From assembly GCA_947460575.1 (NCBI GenBank), contig CANHIJ010000026.1:1-40930 (forward strand): a stretch of 40,930 bases of DNA, in the 5' to 3' direction. The stretch is from Verrucomicrobiales bacterium. Its GTDB lineage: Bacteria; Verrucomicrobiota; Verrucomicrobiia; Verrucomicrobiales; V1-33. Below, one piece after another: positions 8,901 to 17,802 of this stretch. The translations under genes were made by a program, and so were the position numbers. Under the pieces are notes generated by a model. The model did not search any database. It saw only the letters and a program-made list of their open reading frames with translations, and had not been told where the DNA came from. The stretch's first letter is position 1, and the number at the start of each line of letters is the position of its first letter.

Positions 8901-10172
8901 ACGCCGGATCGGCTGTTGGGGCTGTGGCCGGACTTGAACAGTGGGCAGCGGCATCGGGCCTTAGAGGCTTTGGCGGGGCAACCGGTGGCGGCGGGATTGC
9001 TGGTGGCGGCGGTGCGAAGCGGCGGGGTTGCCAAGGAGGAATTGGATGGCCCGCTGGTGGATCGCCTGCAGGCGGTGCTGAAGGACGATGCTGGGCTGAA
9101 GGCTTTGTTAGATTCCATGGGGGGGCTTTTTGCGGAAGTGCTCGATTTGGATGGAGTGGAGGGCTCGTTTGTGGCGGCTAACTTGAGTTTGGAAGGGGCG
9201 TTTACGGTGGAGACCTGGGCGAAATTGGCGCCAGGGATTGGCAACGAGGACAGCTTGCTCGGGGCGCCGGGGCAGATCGATATCAACTTTTTTGATTCCC
9301 GGCTGCGGGTGTGGGTAGGTGGGTTGAATGACGTCGTGGTGGCCAAGAAGGCGATGGCGGCGGAAGTGTGGACCCACGTGGCGGTGACGCGGGATGGGGC
9401 GGGGATTTTCCGACTTTACATCAATGGCGAGCCGGATGCGGTGGGGACGCAGGCGGATGCGCGGCCCTTCCCGGGGCTGCAGATTGGGCGCAGCAATGTG
9501 GCACCGGACACCAAGGGGCAGTTGGCGGAATATCGGGTGTGGCGGCGCTGTCGCACTGCGGACGAGATCCGGGCGGCCTTTGACCGCACCCAGCTGGTGG
9601 CGGCGGCGGGGGAATTGGCCTACTACAAGCCGAGCGGGGCGGCTTGGGACCAGTGCCAGAAAGGGGCTCGGGTGGTCCGCACGATGGACTTCCCCGTGCT
9701 GGTGACACCGGAAGCGGCGCTGGCGCTGGACGCGCGCTTTGCGCACTACCGCGCGCTGGCGGAGCAGCCGGGGGATGCCGCGAAGGGCCAAGTTTTGGGG
9801 GCGATCTGCATGGGCTGCCACCTGGTCAAAGGGGCGGGCGGCCAGATTGGGCCTAACTTGAGTAGCGCCGGGGCCATGGGCACGGAGTCTTTGCTGCGGA
9901 ATATCCTCACGCCGAATGCGGCCATGGAGCCGGGCTATCGGGTGTTCCGGGCGGAGTTGATCGACGGCAGCATCCGGGAAGGCTTTCTCGCAGCGCAGGA
10001 CGAGACCGCGATCGTGATGCGCCTGCCCGGCGTGGCGGACGAGCGGATTGGGCGCGACCAGATTCGCCAGTCAAGTTTTACGAAGCGCTCGCTGATGCCG
10101 GAGGGCTTGGAGTTGAGCTTCAGCCCGGAGCAGTGGAGCGACTTGTTTGCCTGGCTGAAGAGCTTGCGCTGA
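5943..10172 (+). CDS. Giant secreted PVC protein: DUF1080, dehydrogenase propeller, HEAT, LamG, cytochrome c
   Basis: 1409 residues from the ATG at 5943, which gives a clean signal peptide (MNPRLLPLLPCLLWLSF, cut near AALG). In order: a DUF1080/LamG-like domain (about 35-215; IFDGGSLAGWEG start, GRMGIQVHGG end); a PVC-type membrane-bound dehydrogenase beta-propeller (about 240-620; VQFDQRGRLWTMTAREYPVD, DTDGDGKADKSEV, LGPDGSVYIVDWYN); alpha-helical HEAT-like repeats (about 630-1050); a concanavalin/LamG domain (about 1080-1235; FTVETWAK, WTHVAVTRDG); and a C-terminal heme-binding domain with CMGCH at 1289-1293. Families of this type are periplasmic in PVC bacteria and are thought to oxidise sugars or alcohols; DUF1080 is linked to 3-keto-glycoside hydrolysis. 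The substrate is unknown. It is monocistronic between two terminator-like hairpins. Confidence 0.88.
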   Translation: MNPRLLPLLPCLLWLSFAPGSAALGGEAPPAPASAVAAKSIFDGGSLAGWEGDPKIWRVQDGALTGGSLTEMVTRNEFLATKAEYGNFIVRLKIKLTGSEGFLNSGFQIRSQRVPGDSEMAGYQCDYGDPSWWGCIYDESRRNKLMAQSDMKALDPVIKRGDWNEYVIRADGPRITTWINGVMGVDYTEADPAIVQSGRMGIQVHGGGKALVQVKDITLEELPPTVLRRGAAEPGKPGKEAPLAPEGERAAMALAPGLEMELVVSEDLEKGYGKFVAVQFDQRGRLWTMTAREYPVDANENPSAAEALYASKAQDKILVYDVVERGADGRAVRYAKEPTVFAEGLAIPLGILPYQDGCYTLHGHDVVFLRDTDGDGKADKSEVVLTGFGVQDSHLFPHQFTRAPGGWMWLAQGAFNYSKVVGPEGKMTPFDQTRMAKFRPDGAGFTITSNGPCNIWGLVMNGEGESFIQEANDFGYPVMPFHEYGNYPGCSNAQWRSYAPEFPGPAEFRMGGTGLSGLALTDARGAFPAAWSDVMLVANPITNRIQAIKMHRQGAGWRLEKLPDVVASGDDWFRPVGMTLGPDGSVYIVDWYNKIISHNEVARNHPDRDKKRGRIWRLKGQQEKGFGVPDFTKATEEELVARLGSASLAQSHLAWQTLIDRKVLAAATVASLKKLVQQEAGGSAGPYPDAARVQALWVLQQVGSLEGVVAPLTAGNRNLRREAVAAGLAPSLLGDRDPEVRAASINALGSRLAAQPAGTESAALVRELIGAAGAALAEPTRASSQSGRPIKAGVAYERDFERYLVRMFLEMQPSSVASFLDSAAAAELPAENLMVACLALPAKESAPRVAKLLGRLERGPDDEEILRLAEAPEHPAVQAALGALVARPAGLEALLRQQARFDARALAPLVTGAAKDLLAVNQPLALQVIAGFSLKELEPAVAALAASPAVLGVLKKLGSTRAELFLPLVKSADGAMREAALAALVATPDRLLGLWPDLNSGQRHRALEALAGQPVAAGLLVAAVRSGGVAKEELDGPLVDRLQAVLKDDAGLKALLDSMGGLFAEVLDLDGVEGSFVAANLSLEGAFTVETWAKLAPGIGNEDSLLGAPGQIDINFFDSRLRVWVGGLNDVVVAKKAMAAEVWTHVAVTRDGAGIFRLYINGEPDAVGTQADARPFPGLQIGRSNVAPDTKGQLAEYRVWRRCRTADEIRAAFDRTQLVAAAGELAYYKPSGAAWDQCQKGARVVRTMDFPVLVTPEAALALDARFAHYRALAEQPGDAAKGQVLGAICMGCHLVKGAGGQIGPNLSSAGAMGTESLLRNILTPNAAMEPGYRVFRAELIDGSIREGFLAAQDETAIVMRLPGVADERIGRDQIRQSSFTKRSLMPEGLELSFSPEQWSDLFAWLKSLR

Positions 10173-10183
10173 GCCGCCACCGC

Positions 10184-10205
10184 AGGCCCCGGCCCGGCCT
10201 TTTTA
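10184..10205 (+). terminator. Weak terminator-like hairpin after the giant PVC gene
   Basis: aggcc (10184-10188) can pair with ggcct (10196-10200), followed by five T. The stem is short, so this is a candidate only. It lies 11 nt after the stop codon. Confidence 0.45.
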
Positions 10206-10620
10206 TCCTCCGGAATACCTCTCAAATAAGTGCCTCTTTAAGCGATAGTTTGAAGCCGTGGGTTTCGGCCTGACCCAGGGCCAATGAACGCGCCAATGGC
10301 GGCACCTCTGCCTCTGTAGAGGGCAGCCCATGTCAGCCCAGGGCAGTGCCCTGGGCTGGTTTGCAAAGCCGGCAAAGGCAACTGACCTAGTCATGGGCGG
10401 TATCAGGAAGCCGAGGGCCTGGGTAATGGCGCGCCATCAGCGATGGCGCCGCACCCGCGAGTTGGTTCTTGTTCCCTATCGGCTGCGCTGGTTATATGAT
10501 AGGAAACGGCGACTGCCGCCTGTCGCCTATGATAGGCAAACCGCGTTTCAGGGATCTACTGGGAGGCGCTTCCCCACCAAACGCGCCGCGCTGCCCCATG
10601 AACCGCGCAGCGGTTCCCCA

Positions 10621-10833
10621 CGACTAGCCGGGGGTTTCAACCCCCGGGACATCGCAGCCAAATGCCTCCAACCGCGAAGCGGTTGCCCCATGCTGGGTCA
10701 ATTTTCGCGCCGTTGCAAAACAAGCGCGTCGGTGCGCCCTAGCATGCCAGCGGGTCGGCTGCGCATAGGGCAGCCACGCTGTGGCTGGGGCAAAAGAGCC
10801 TGACAATCCGGGGGTTGAAACCCCCGGCTAGTC
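10621..10833. repeat. Inverted pair of self-complementary 20-bp hairpins
   Basis: The block gactag followed by ccgggggtttcaacccccgg lies at 10623-10647 and in inverted orientation at 10808-10833. Each arm is itself a hairpin (ccgggggtt/aacccccgg), so the pair can fold locally or with each other, enclosing about 160 bp. Confidence 0.75.
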
Positions 10834-10835
10834 AC

Positions 10836-11020
10836 GGATAACCCCTGCGGGGTTGGCCTGGCACTGCATAAACCCCTCAGGGGTTGCGGATAGCCCCTGC
10901 GGGGTTGGCCTGGCACTGCATAACCCCTCAGGGGTTGCGGATAGCCCCTGCGGGGTTGGCCTGGCACTGCATAACCCCCTCAGGGGTTGCGGATAGCCCC
11001 TGCGGGGTTGGCCTGGCGCG
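10836..11020. repeat. 51/52-bp tandem repeat, about 3.5 units
   Basis: Units at 10836-10887 (52 bp), 10888-10938 (51 bp), 10939-10990 (52 bp) and a partial unit from 10991. Each unit holds two small palindromes, cccctgcgggg and cccctcagggg, joined by ttggcctggcactgcat. The units abut without unique spacers, so this is not a CRISPR array. Confidence 0.85.
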
Positions 11021-11254
11021 GTCAATGGCCCGGTCCGCGGAGCGGTGGAGATGACCAGCAAAGAACCGGCGCGGGGCCGATGGGGACCGGAAGGTGCTCG
11101 CAGGGGCGGCGTGACTGCTGGCAGTTAGGATTAGGTTAAACCGAAGCCAACTTATTTCTGCTGACTAACTTATCCTAAAAGCGGGGGTTGAAATTTGACC
11201 GCGGGGCCTTTTTCGTGATAACGGTGGGGGACGATCCGTTTTTTCGCCCGAGGA

Positions 11255-11275
11255 GACTCACCCATTGGGTGAGTC
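11255..11275. promoter_or_regulatory. Perfect 21-bp palindrome, gactcaccca-t-tgggtgagtc
   Basis: Ten-base arms around one central base, 55 nt beyond the stop codon of the GH95-like gene. No long T tract follows on either strand, so a classical terminator is not clear; a protein-binding site or an mRNA 3'-end hairpin are alternatives. The rest of 11056-11330 holds nothing else I can recognise. Confidence 0.5.
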
Positions 11276-11330
11276 CCTTTCGTTTCGTGGTGCGCAAATT
11301 GCGCAAGAGTTGCTCTGGAAATATTAAGCG

Positions 11331-13805
11331 TTAGGGTCCAGGGGCGGCGGGGCGGATGGCGATGACTTCGCCGGGGCGGGTGGGGAAGGCGATGCGGGAG
11401 CCCTGGCGGGTTTCGGGGGAGGTGGCGGGGGATCGCTCCAGGGTGAGGGCGCGGCCTGGCCAGGGGTTTTCGAGGAGGCAGTCGCGGCCTTTTTCGCTTT
11501 CGATGGTGAGGGATTGGACGGCGCCCGCTTGCCAGGCGCTGCTGACGAGGAAGGCGCCTTCGGTGCGGAGGCGGCCGAAGCGGGCGGGTTTTTCGGGGGG
11601 CCAAACCGGGAAGAGGCGGAGGACGCCGCCGTGGCTTTGCAGGAGCATGGCGTTGATGGTGGCGGGGACGCCCGAGCAGTTTTCGATGCCGCCGCCGCCG
11701 CCGAAAATCATCAGGTTAGGGAAGGTGCCGGTGGCGAGTTGGCGGCGGAGTTTTTCCAGGATGTCGCGGGGGTCGTGGCCGACCCGGGCGGCGCCGGGGA
11801 AGGTGAGGCTAAAGCCGTTGAAGTGGCCGATCCATTCGGAGTCGGGCCAGCCCTTGACGTCGTCGCGGAGCATTTGGAGGAGGGCGGGGTCGCTGTTGAG
11901 GCCGAGTTCGCCGGAGGGCCAGACCATACCCATGAATTCGATGCGGGTGTTGTTGCGGGTGGGGCCGATGCGGGCGGCGGCGGGGCCGGATTCGGCGCCT
12001 TGGATGCGGCGCACGCCGTCGACCAGGGCGGTGGGGAAGTCGCTGAGGTGTTCTTGGATATCGCGCCACTTGGCGAGCCGGGGGGCGTTTTGGCCGAGGT
12101 CGTGGCTGATGGTGAGGAGGCCGCGGAAGAAGCGGCGGACTAGGCCGAGGGAGAGGCAGTTATTGCGGTCGCTACCGCCGTCGCCGACTTCGCCGGAGGC
12201 GTCGTTAGTGATGACGTAGCGTCCGTTTTCGAGCACGAGGTAATTTTCCCAGAAGTTAGCGATTTCGACGAGGAAGGGGTAGATGCGTTCGGCGTAGGCG
12301 GTGTCGCCGGTGTGGTCGTAGCGCATCAGCATGTTAGCGGCGGCGAAGACTCCGTTGCTTTTTTGGCCGAGGAACATGCGATTTCCTTCGCCGGGGATGC
12401 CGTGGCCGTCGGGCATGAAGGAAGTTTCGAGGCCCTTGGGGCCGACGCCGACGTCGTAGTAGGCGCCATTGACGTGGAGGAATTCGCGGGCGTTGGCGCG
12501 AGCGGTGGGGAGGTAGTCGAGGATGGGGGCGTCGTAGGGATCGGCTAGTTCGACGTGATTGGAAGAGAAGACGCCCCACCAAGGGCCTTGGTGGTTATAG
12601 TTTAAGTGGTAGTCGGCTTGCCAGGAGGGGCCGTCTTGGGTGGTCCAATTGCCGAAGAGGGAGGGGGGGAACTTGGGGTTGCGGCTGCAGGAGGCGAGGA
12701 GGTAGTGCGAGCCGTGGTAGAATTTTTCGATGAGGGGCTCGCCGATGTCGACGAAGGAGCGGGACCAGAAATCCCGCCACCACTGGCGGTGGGATTGGCG
12801 GAGGCTTTCGATCTTTTCAATGGTTAGGTCGGCGACGCGGCGGCGGGCTTCGTCGAGGGGGCTGGGGGATTCCTCGCTGGTGACGATGGAGGCGACCAGG
12901 TAGGTGGGGCGGGCGGAGGAGATGAGGAAGCGGTCGGCGGACCAGCCGTCGCCGCGGCTCCAGGGGAGGCCGGGGAGGCGGTGATTGAAGAGGCGGAGGG
13001 CGACGGCGGCTTCGCTGGTCCACTTGGAGGGCTTCTGCTCTAAGGCGATGGAGGCGGCGGTGGAGGCGAATTTGCGGGTGGCCCAGGAGCCGTCGGGGAG
13101 GTTGCCGGAGGCGGTTTCGGCTTCGTTGCCGGTGAGGGGCCAGAGGTTGACGTCGACGCCGGTGAGGCTGGTGGGGCCGAAGGGGTTGGCGTCGGCGGGG
13201 TCGCCCTCGGCGGTGAGTTCGATGACGAGGAGATTTTCGGTGGCGGCGACCCAGGAGCGAAAATGGATCGTGGTGCCCGCGCGGGTGAAGGGTGGGGGGT
13301 CTTCGACGCGGTGGCGGGTTTTGAGGGTGTGGACGACTTCGGCGGTTTCCAAGATTTGCTCCGCGAAGTAGTCACCGTCGACCAAGGCGGGAATGCTGAT
13401 GTCGATGCCGCCGATGGGGCAGGGGCTGGCGTTGGGGTAGACGGACTTGGTTTTCCAGAAATCGTTTTTCGCTAAGTAGAAGCGGTGGCGTTCGGGGCAG
13501 CGGGTGGGGGAGACCGGTTGGACGTTGACGTTGGCGCCGCCGGCTTCGCCGAGGCCGTAGTATTTTTGGCGCTCAATGACGCCGCCGATGGCCACGCCGA
13601 CGTCGCCATTGCCGAGGAGGGGGCCGTCGGGCAGCTTGCGGGTGGGCATGACGATGGGTGGGGCGGTGAACGTGCCCTTTTGTCCGGCGATCAGGCGCAA
13701 GGCCTCCTGGGCGACCTCGGGGCGGTCGGGGAGGGACTGGGCGAGGGCGGGGGCCGCGAGGAGGGCGGCGCTAAGCGCGAGGAGGCGAGGGCGAGAAATG
13801 GGCAT
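11331..13805 (-). CDS. Secreted GH95-like glycoside hydrolase
   Basis: 824 residues from the ATG at 13805, which yields a signal peptide (MPISRPRLLALSAALLAAPA, cut near ALAQS). The extended in-frame start upstream would be proline-rich nonsense overlapping the gatA end. Features of the GH95/six-hairpin glycosidase fold: an N-terminal GNGDVGVAIGGVIERQKY segment, a central HLNYNHQGPWWG motif where GH95 enzymes carry the INxQMNYW signature with its Asn pair, and a C-terminal INAMLLQSHGGVLRLFPVWP segment closely like the GH95 MLLQSHxGxIxLLPALP. GH95 enzymes act on fucosides or galactosides; the real substrate is unknown. It is the last gene of a minus-strand series behind gatA (43-nt gap) and is followed by a palindrome. 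Confidence 0.72.
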   Translation of the reverse strand: MPISRPRLLALSAALLAAPALAQSLPDRPEVAQEALRLIAGQKGTFTAPPIVMPTRKLPDGPLLGNGDVGVAIGGVIERQKYYGLGEAGGANVNVQPVSPTRCPERHRFYLAKNDFWKTKSVYPNASPCPIGGIDISIPALVDGDYFAEQILETAEVVHTLKTRHRVEDPPPFTRAGTTIHFRSWVAATENLLVIELTAEGDPADANPFGPTSLTGVDVNLWPLTGNEAETASGNLPDGSWATRKFASTAASIALEQKPSKWTSEAAVALRLFNHRLPGLPWSRGDGWSADRFLISSARPTYLVASIVTSEESPSPLDEARRRVADLTIEKIESLRQSHRQWWRDFWSRSFVDIGEPLIEKFYHGSHYLLASCSRNPKFPPSLFGNWTTQDGPSWQADYHLNYNHQGPWWGVFSSNHVELADPYDAPILDYLPTARANAREFLHVNGAYYDVGVGPKGLETSFMPDGHGIPGEGNRMFLGQKSNGVFAAANMLMRYDHTGDTAYAERIYPFLVEIANFWENYLVLENGRYVITNDASGEVGDGGSDRNNCLSLGLVRRFFRGLLTISHDLGQNAPRLAKWRDIQEHLSDFPTALVDGVRRIQGAESGPAAARIGPTRNNTRIEFMGMVWPSGELGLNSDPALLQMLRDDVKGWPDSEWIGHFNGFSLTFPGAARVGHDPRDILEKLRRQLATGTFPNLMIFGGGGGIENCSGVPATINAMLLQSHGGVLRLFPVWPPEKPARFGRLRTEGAFLVSSAWQAGAVQSLTIESEKGRDCLLENPWPGRALTLERSPATSPETRQGSRIAFPTRPGEVIAIRPAAPGP

Positions 13806-13848
13806 GGTGGGGTGCGGCAGCGGCGCGAGGGGGGGGGCGCGGCAGGAG

Positions 13849-15288
<1,440 letters not shown>

Positions 15289-15359
15289 GCGAGGGGAGAA
15301 ATGGGGATGAAGCCGAGGGCCGGAGGCGAGGGGCGAGGGGCGGGAGGGGCGGCGCGGGA

Positions 15360-15650
15360 TTACTCCACGACCTTGGGGACAGCAAACTGGTCGCCGACGC
15401 GGCGGGGGGCGTTGTGGAGGGCGTCGTCGAGGGGTTGGGGGGGGCGGGCGAGGTCTGGGCGGGTGAAGTCGCAGCCGTGGGCTTCGAGGGAGTGTTCGGG
15501 GACGCTGCTGAGGTCGAGGGCGTCGAGTTGGGCCACGTAGTGGAGGATGCGGTCGAGTTGGGAGGCGTAGGCGGCTTCCTCCTCTGGGGTGAGGCTGATG
15601 CGGGCGAGTCCGGCGACGTAGCGGACGTTGATGTGGTCTTCCTGGGGCAT
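15360..15650 (-). CDS. gatC: Asp-tRNA(Asn)/Glu-tRNA(Gln) amidotransferase subunit C
   Basis: 96-residue GatC, the belt subunit that wraps GatA and GatB. Typical N-terminal pattern [26 protein letters not shown], then [21 protein letters not shown] and the C-terminal [23 protein letters not shown] segment. The ATG at 15650 (MPQEDHINV) gives the normal length. It precedes gatA. Confidence 0.95.
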   Translation of the reverse strand: MPQEDHINVRYVAGLARISLTPEEEAAYASQLDRILHYVAQLDALDLSSVPEHSLEAHGCDFTRPDLARPPQPLDDALHNAPRRVGDQFAVPKVVE

Positions 15651-15708
15651 GGGAGGTGGTAGTTCCACGGGATGGGAGGGATGGCAAGGGGAGCTGGGAC
15701 CCGCAGCG

Positions 15709-17382
15709 TTAGGGGGCGGGCTGCTGGCGGGCGGGGCGGTGGGGGCGCAGCTCGGGGGGGACGAAGGCGAGGTCGCTGGCTTCGGCGACGGCGAGGTCGA
15801 TTTGGGACTGCATGATGTCGTGGGCGACGGGAGGTTGGTAGTCCTGGAGGGAGGCGAGGGCGGCTTCGAGGGGGGAGAGCGCTTGGGTTTTGACGAGGCG
15901 GTAAATTTTGACGGCGAGGGCTTCGGCGGCGCCCGGGGTGAGCCAGAGGGGGAGGAGGGGGCGGAGGGATTCGAGGGCCTCGGGGGGGAGGGGGACGTTT
16001 TTTCGGGAGCAGAGGGCGCTGAGGAGGTGGCAGGACTCCTCGACGGTGAGGGTGGGGAAGATGGGGATTTTGAGGTCGACGCGGCCGGGGCGTTTGAGGT
16101 CGACTTCAATGAGGTCGGGTCGGCTGGAGGCGAGGATCCAGATGATGCGGCCGCGGTTGGGGGCGTGGCTCATTTCTTTGGCCATCATGGAGTAGACGCG
16201 GCCGCCGACGCCGCTGTCGCCGTCGCTGCTGCGTTTGCCGAGGGCTTGATCGGCTTCGTCGATGAAGACGTAGCATTTGCCGAGGGCTTGGAGGAGGCTG
16301 AAGATTTTTTCGAGGTTGCCTTCGGTGCTGCCGACCCAGCGGTCGCGGAAGTTTTTCAATTTGACGACGGGGACGCCGGCTTCGCCGGCGAGGCATTCGA
16401 CGAGGAAGGTTTTGCCGGTGCCGACGGGGCCGCAGAAGAGGTATCCCATGGGGAGGGCGGCGGTGTCGTTTTGATGCCAGAGGGCGAGGTCTTGGCGGAG
16501 CCAGGCCTTGAGGGGTTCTTGGCCGTGGAGGTCGTCGAGGGTGCGCTTGGTTTCGACGAACTCGATGAGGTCCTGGCAATCTTTTTCGACGAGTTCCTTT
16601 TTGAGTTGGGAGAGGTCGTCTGGGCTGAGGGGTTCGCGGCGGTATTCTTTGGATTTGAGGAGGCCTTCGATGGAGACGAGGGTGGCGCCGGAGAGTTGGG
16701 CGGCGGGGAGTTCGAAGCGGTTTTCCCAGGGGCCAAGGGCGCAGGGGTATTTGGGGGCGAGGTGGCGGAAGGCCTGGGCGAGTTCGGCGGGCGAGGGGAG
16801 GGGGATGCGGATTTTGGAGGAGCGGGGGTCGCGGGCGATGAGGGGGTGGAGGTCGTTGAGATTTTCGGAGAGGAGAAAGGTGGCGAAGGGGTGGGCGGTG
16901 AGGAGGGGTTCGCTGGCCCAGGCTTTGACTTGGAGGGCGAGGGCGTTGAGGTCGTAGTTGAGGCCGCCGGGGAGGGCGGGGAGGGCGAGTTGGGCGTCGC
17001 GGAGGAGGAAAGCGACGCCGGTGTTGGGGCCACCGGCGCGGCGGAGGTTGGCGGTGTAGCGGGCGTAGTGGGTGAGGAGGTCGATGGCTTCGCGGGGGGC
17101 GCGGGGGAGGGAAGAGGGGGCGCTGGGCCAGGCGGCGAAGCGGGAGGCGCCGCGGGCGATGCGGAGGCCGCCGCCCAGGTCATAGGTGAGGACGACTTCG
17201 AATTGGGGGATGAGAACCGCGAGGAGGTAGTCTTCGAGGGTGGCCAGGTGGGGCTGGTCTGGCCCGGGGAGGAGGAGGGCGTCTTGAACGTTGCCGTGGA
17301 GGATGAACTGACTGGCGGCGTGGCTTTGGTAGAGGGAAGCGACCCCGGCGGCCCAGGGGGGGAGAGGGGAGGAAACGGACAT
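15709..17382 (-). CDS. AAA ATPase with degenerate N-terminal AAA-like half (Ycf46-like layout)
   Basis: 557 residues. The C-terminal half is an intact classic AAA module: Walker A GPVGTGKT (318-325, Lys324), Walker B CYVFIDEAD (Asp375-Glu376), an aromatic pore loop with Trp349 in RDRWVGSTEGN, and a second region of homology ending RPGRVDLKI. The N-terminal half (about 20-215) has the size and a few features of a degenerate AAA domain without Walker motifs (FLLSENLNDLHPLIARDPR, IRIPLPSPAELAQAF), as in Ycf46-type proteins. The pore loop pattern resembles that of Vps4-class ATPases (KWMGESE), which pull on membrane-remodelling filaments. It sits third in a minus-strand series behind a PspA/IM30 gene and a small membrane protein, so remodelling of PspA assemblies is a plausible but unproven role. 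gatC follows after 58 nt. Confidence 0.8.
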   Translation of the reverse strand: MSVSSPLPPWAAGVASLYQSHAASQFILHGNVQDALLLPGPDQPHLATLEDYLLAVLIPQFEVVLTYDLGGGLRIARGASRFAAWPSAPSSLPRAPREAIDLLTHYARYTANLRRAGGPNTGVAFLLRDAQLALPALPGGLNYDLNALALQVKAWASEPLLTAHPFATFLLSENLNDLHPLIARDPRSSKIRIPLPSPAELAQAFRHLAPKYPCALGPWENRFELPAAQLSGATLVSIEGLLKSKEYRREPLSPDDLSQLKKELVEKDCQDLIEFVETKRTLDDLHGQEPLKAWLRQDLALWHQNDTAALPMGYLFCGPVGTGKTFLVECLAGEAGVPVVKLKNFRDRWVGSTEGNLEKIFSLLQALGKCYVFIDEADQALGKRSSDGDSGVGGRVYSMMAKEMSHAPNRGRIIWILASSRPDLIEVDLKRPGRVDLKIPIFPTLTVEESCHLLSALCSRKNVPLPPEALESLRPLLPLWLTPGAAEALAVKIYRLVKTQALSPLEAALASLQDYQPPVAHDIMQSQIDLAVAEASDLAFVPPELRPHRPARQQPAP

Positions 17383-17413
17383 GGCGGGTGGGGAGGAACC
17401 GCGCGGCGCGGTC

Positions 17414-17785
17414 CTAGTAGAGCGACTTGTAGTTGCGGTATTGGCGCTGTTGTTCGCGGGGGGTGAAGTCGCGGTTGGCGCGCTGCCAGATTTCTTGTCG
17501 GGTGAGGGTGCGCACCGTGGTGAGGAGGGCGATCAGGCCGGGCAGGAGGAAGAGGCCGCAGATCAAGCCCGCTTTAGTCGAGGAAAAGCGGGCGCGGGCC
17601 ACCAAAATGCTGCCGACGATCCACAAAAAGTAGCCGAGTGCGGCCGCGGTGGCGAGGGAGGCGTTGCGGTCGACTTTTTGGGGCAGGGAGTCGAAAAAGA
17701 AATAGGCGGCGTAGGTCAGGAGGACGGCGCCGAGGAAAATGAGGGTGGCGCCCAGCATGGGGCTGGCGCGATAGGGGTCTTTCAC
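17414..17785 (-). CDS. Small membrane protein between PspA and AAA ATPase genes
   Basis: 123 residues, not recognised as a named family. Three hydrophobic segments (about 10-30, 45-63 and 70-90) are followed by a charged tail, QEIWQRANRDFTPREQQRQY, rich in Arg, Gln and Tyr, probably cytoplasmic. It starts 17 nt after the pspA-like stop and ends 31 nt before the AAA gene, so the three are very likely cotranscribed. A membrane anchor or receptor for one of its neighbours is a reasonable guess only. Confidence 0.75.
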   Translation of the reverse strand: MKDPYRASPMLGATLIFLGAVLLTYAAYFFFDSLPQKVDRNASLATAAALGYFLWIVGSILVARARFSSTKAGLICGLFLLPGLIALLTTVRTLTRQEIWQRANRDFTPREQQRQYRNYKSLY

Positions 17786-17802
17786 GTTGAGGGAAGTGGG
17801 GC

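Larger units (their letters stand above)
10207..11055 (-). repeat. Full copy of dispersed mosaic palindromic repeat; no gene here
   Basis: A gene-free stretch made of GC-rich palindromes. Read on the minus strand from 11055 to 10207, it aligns by eye with 37728-38105 read on the plus strand. Shared blocks, in the same order: gcggaccgggccat; accccgNaggggtta palindromes; gactag followed by ccgggggtttcaacccccgg; a block reading about gccgacgcgc.tgtttt; tggggcaaccgc; gcgcctccc.gt.gatccctga; tgggtcaggc.gaa.ccc.cggcttc; and an end near ttattc.ggagg. This copy is longer because of the tandem array (10836-11020), a second inverted hairpin (10621-10647) and extra sequence at about 10290-10540. ORFs here are repeat translations with no recognisable protein. 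Confidence 0.7.

Noticed and set aside
10330..10803. 157-codon ORF in the repeat region
   Set aside because: It translates palindromic repeat sequence, has no recognisable protein pattern and is not preserved in the sister copy.
10836..11020. Possible CRISPR array
   Set aside because: Units are contiguous 51/52-bp tandem copies with no unique spacers, and no cas genes are present.
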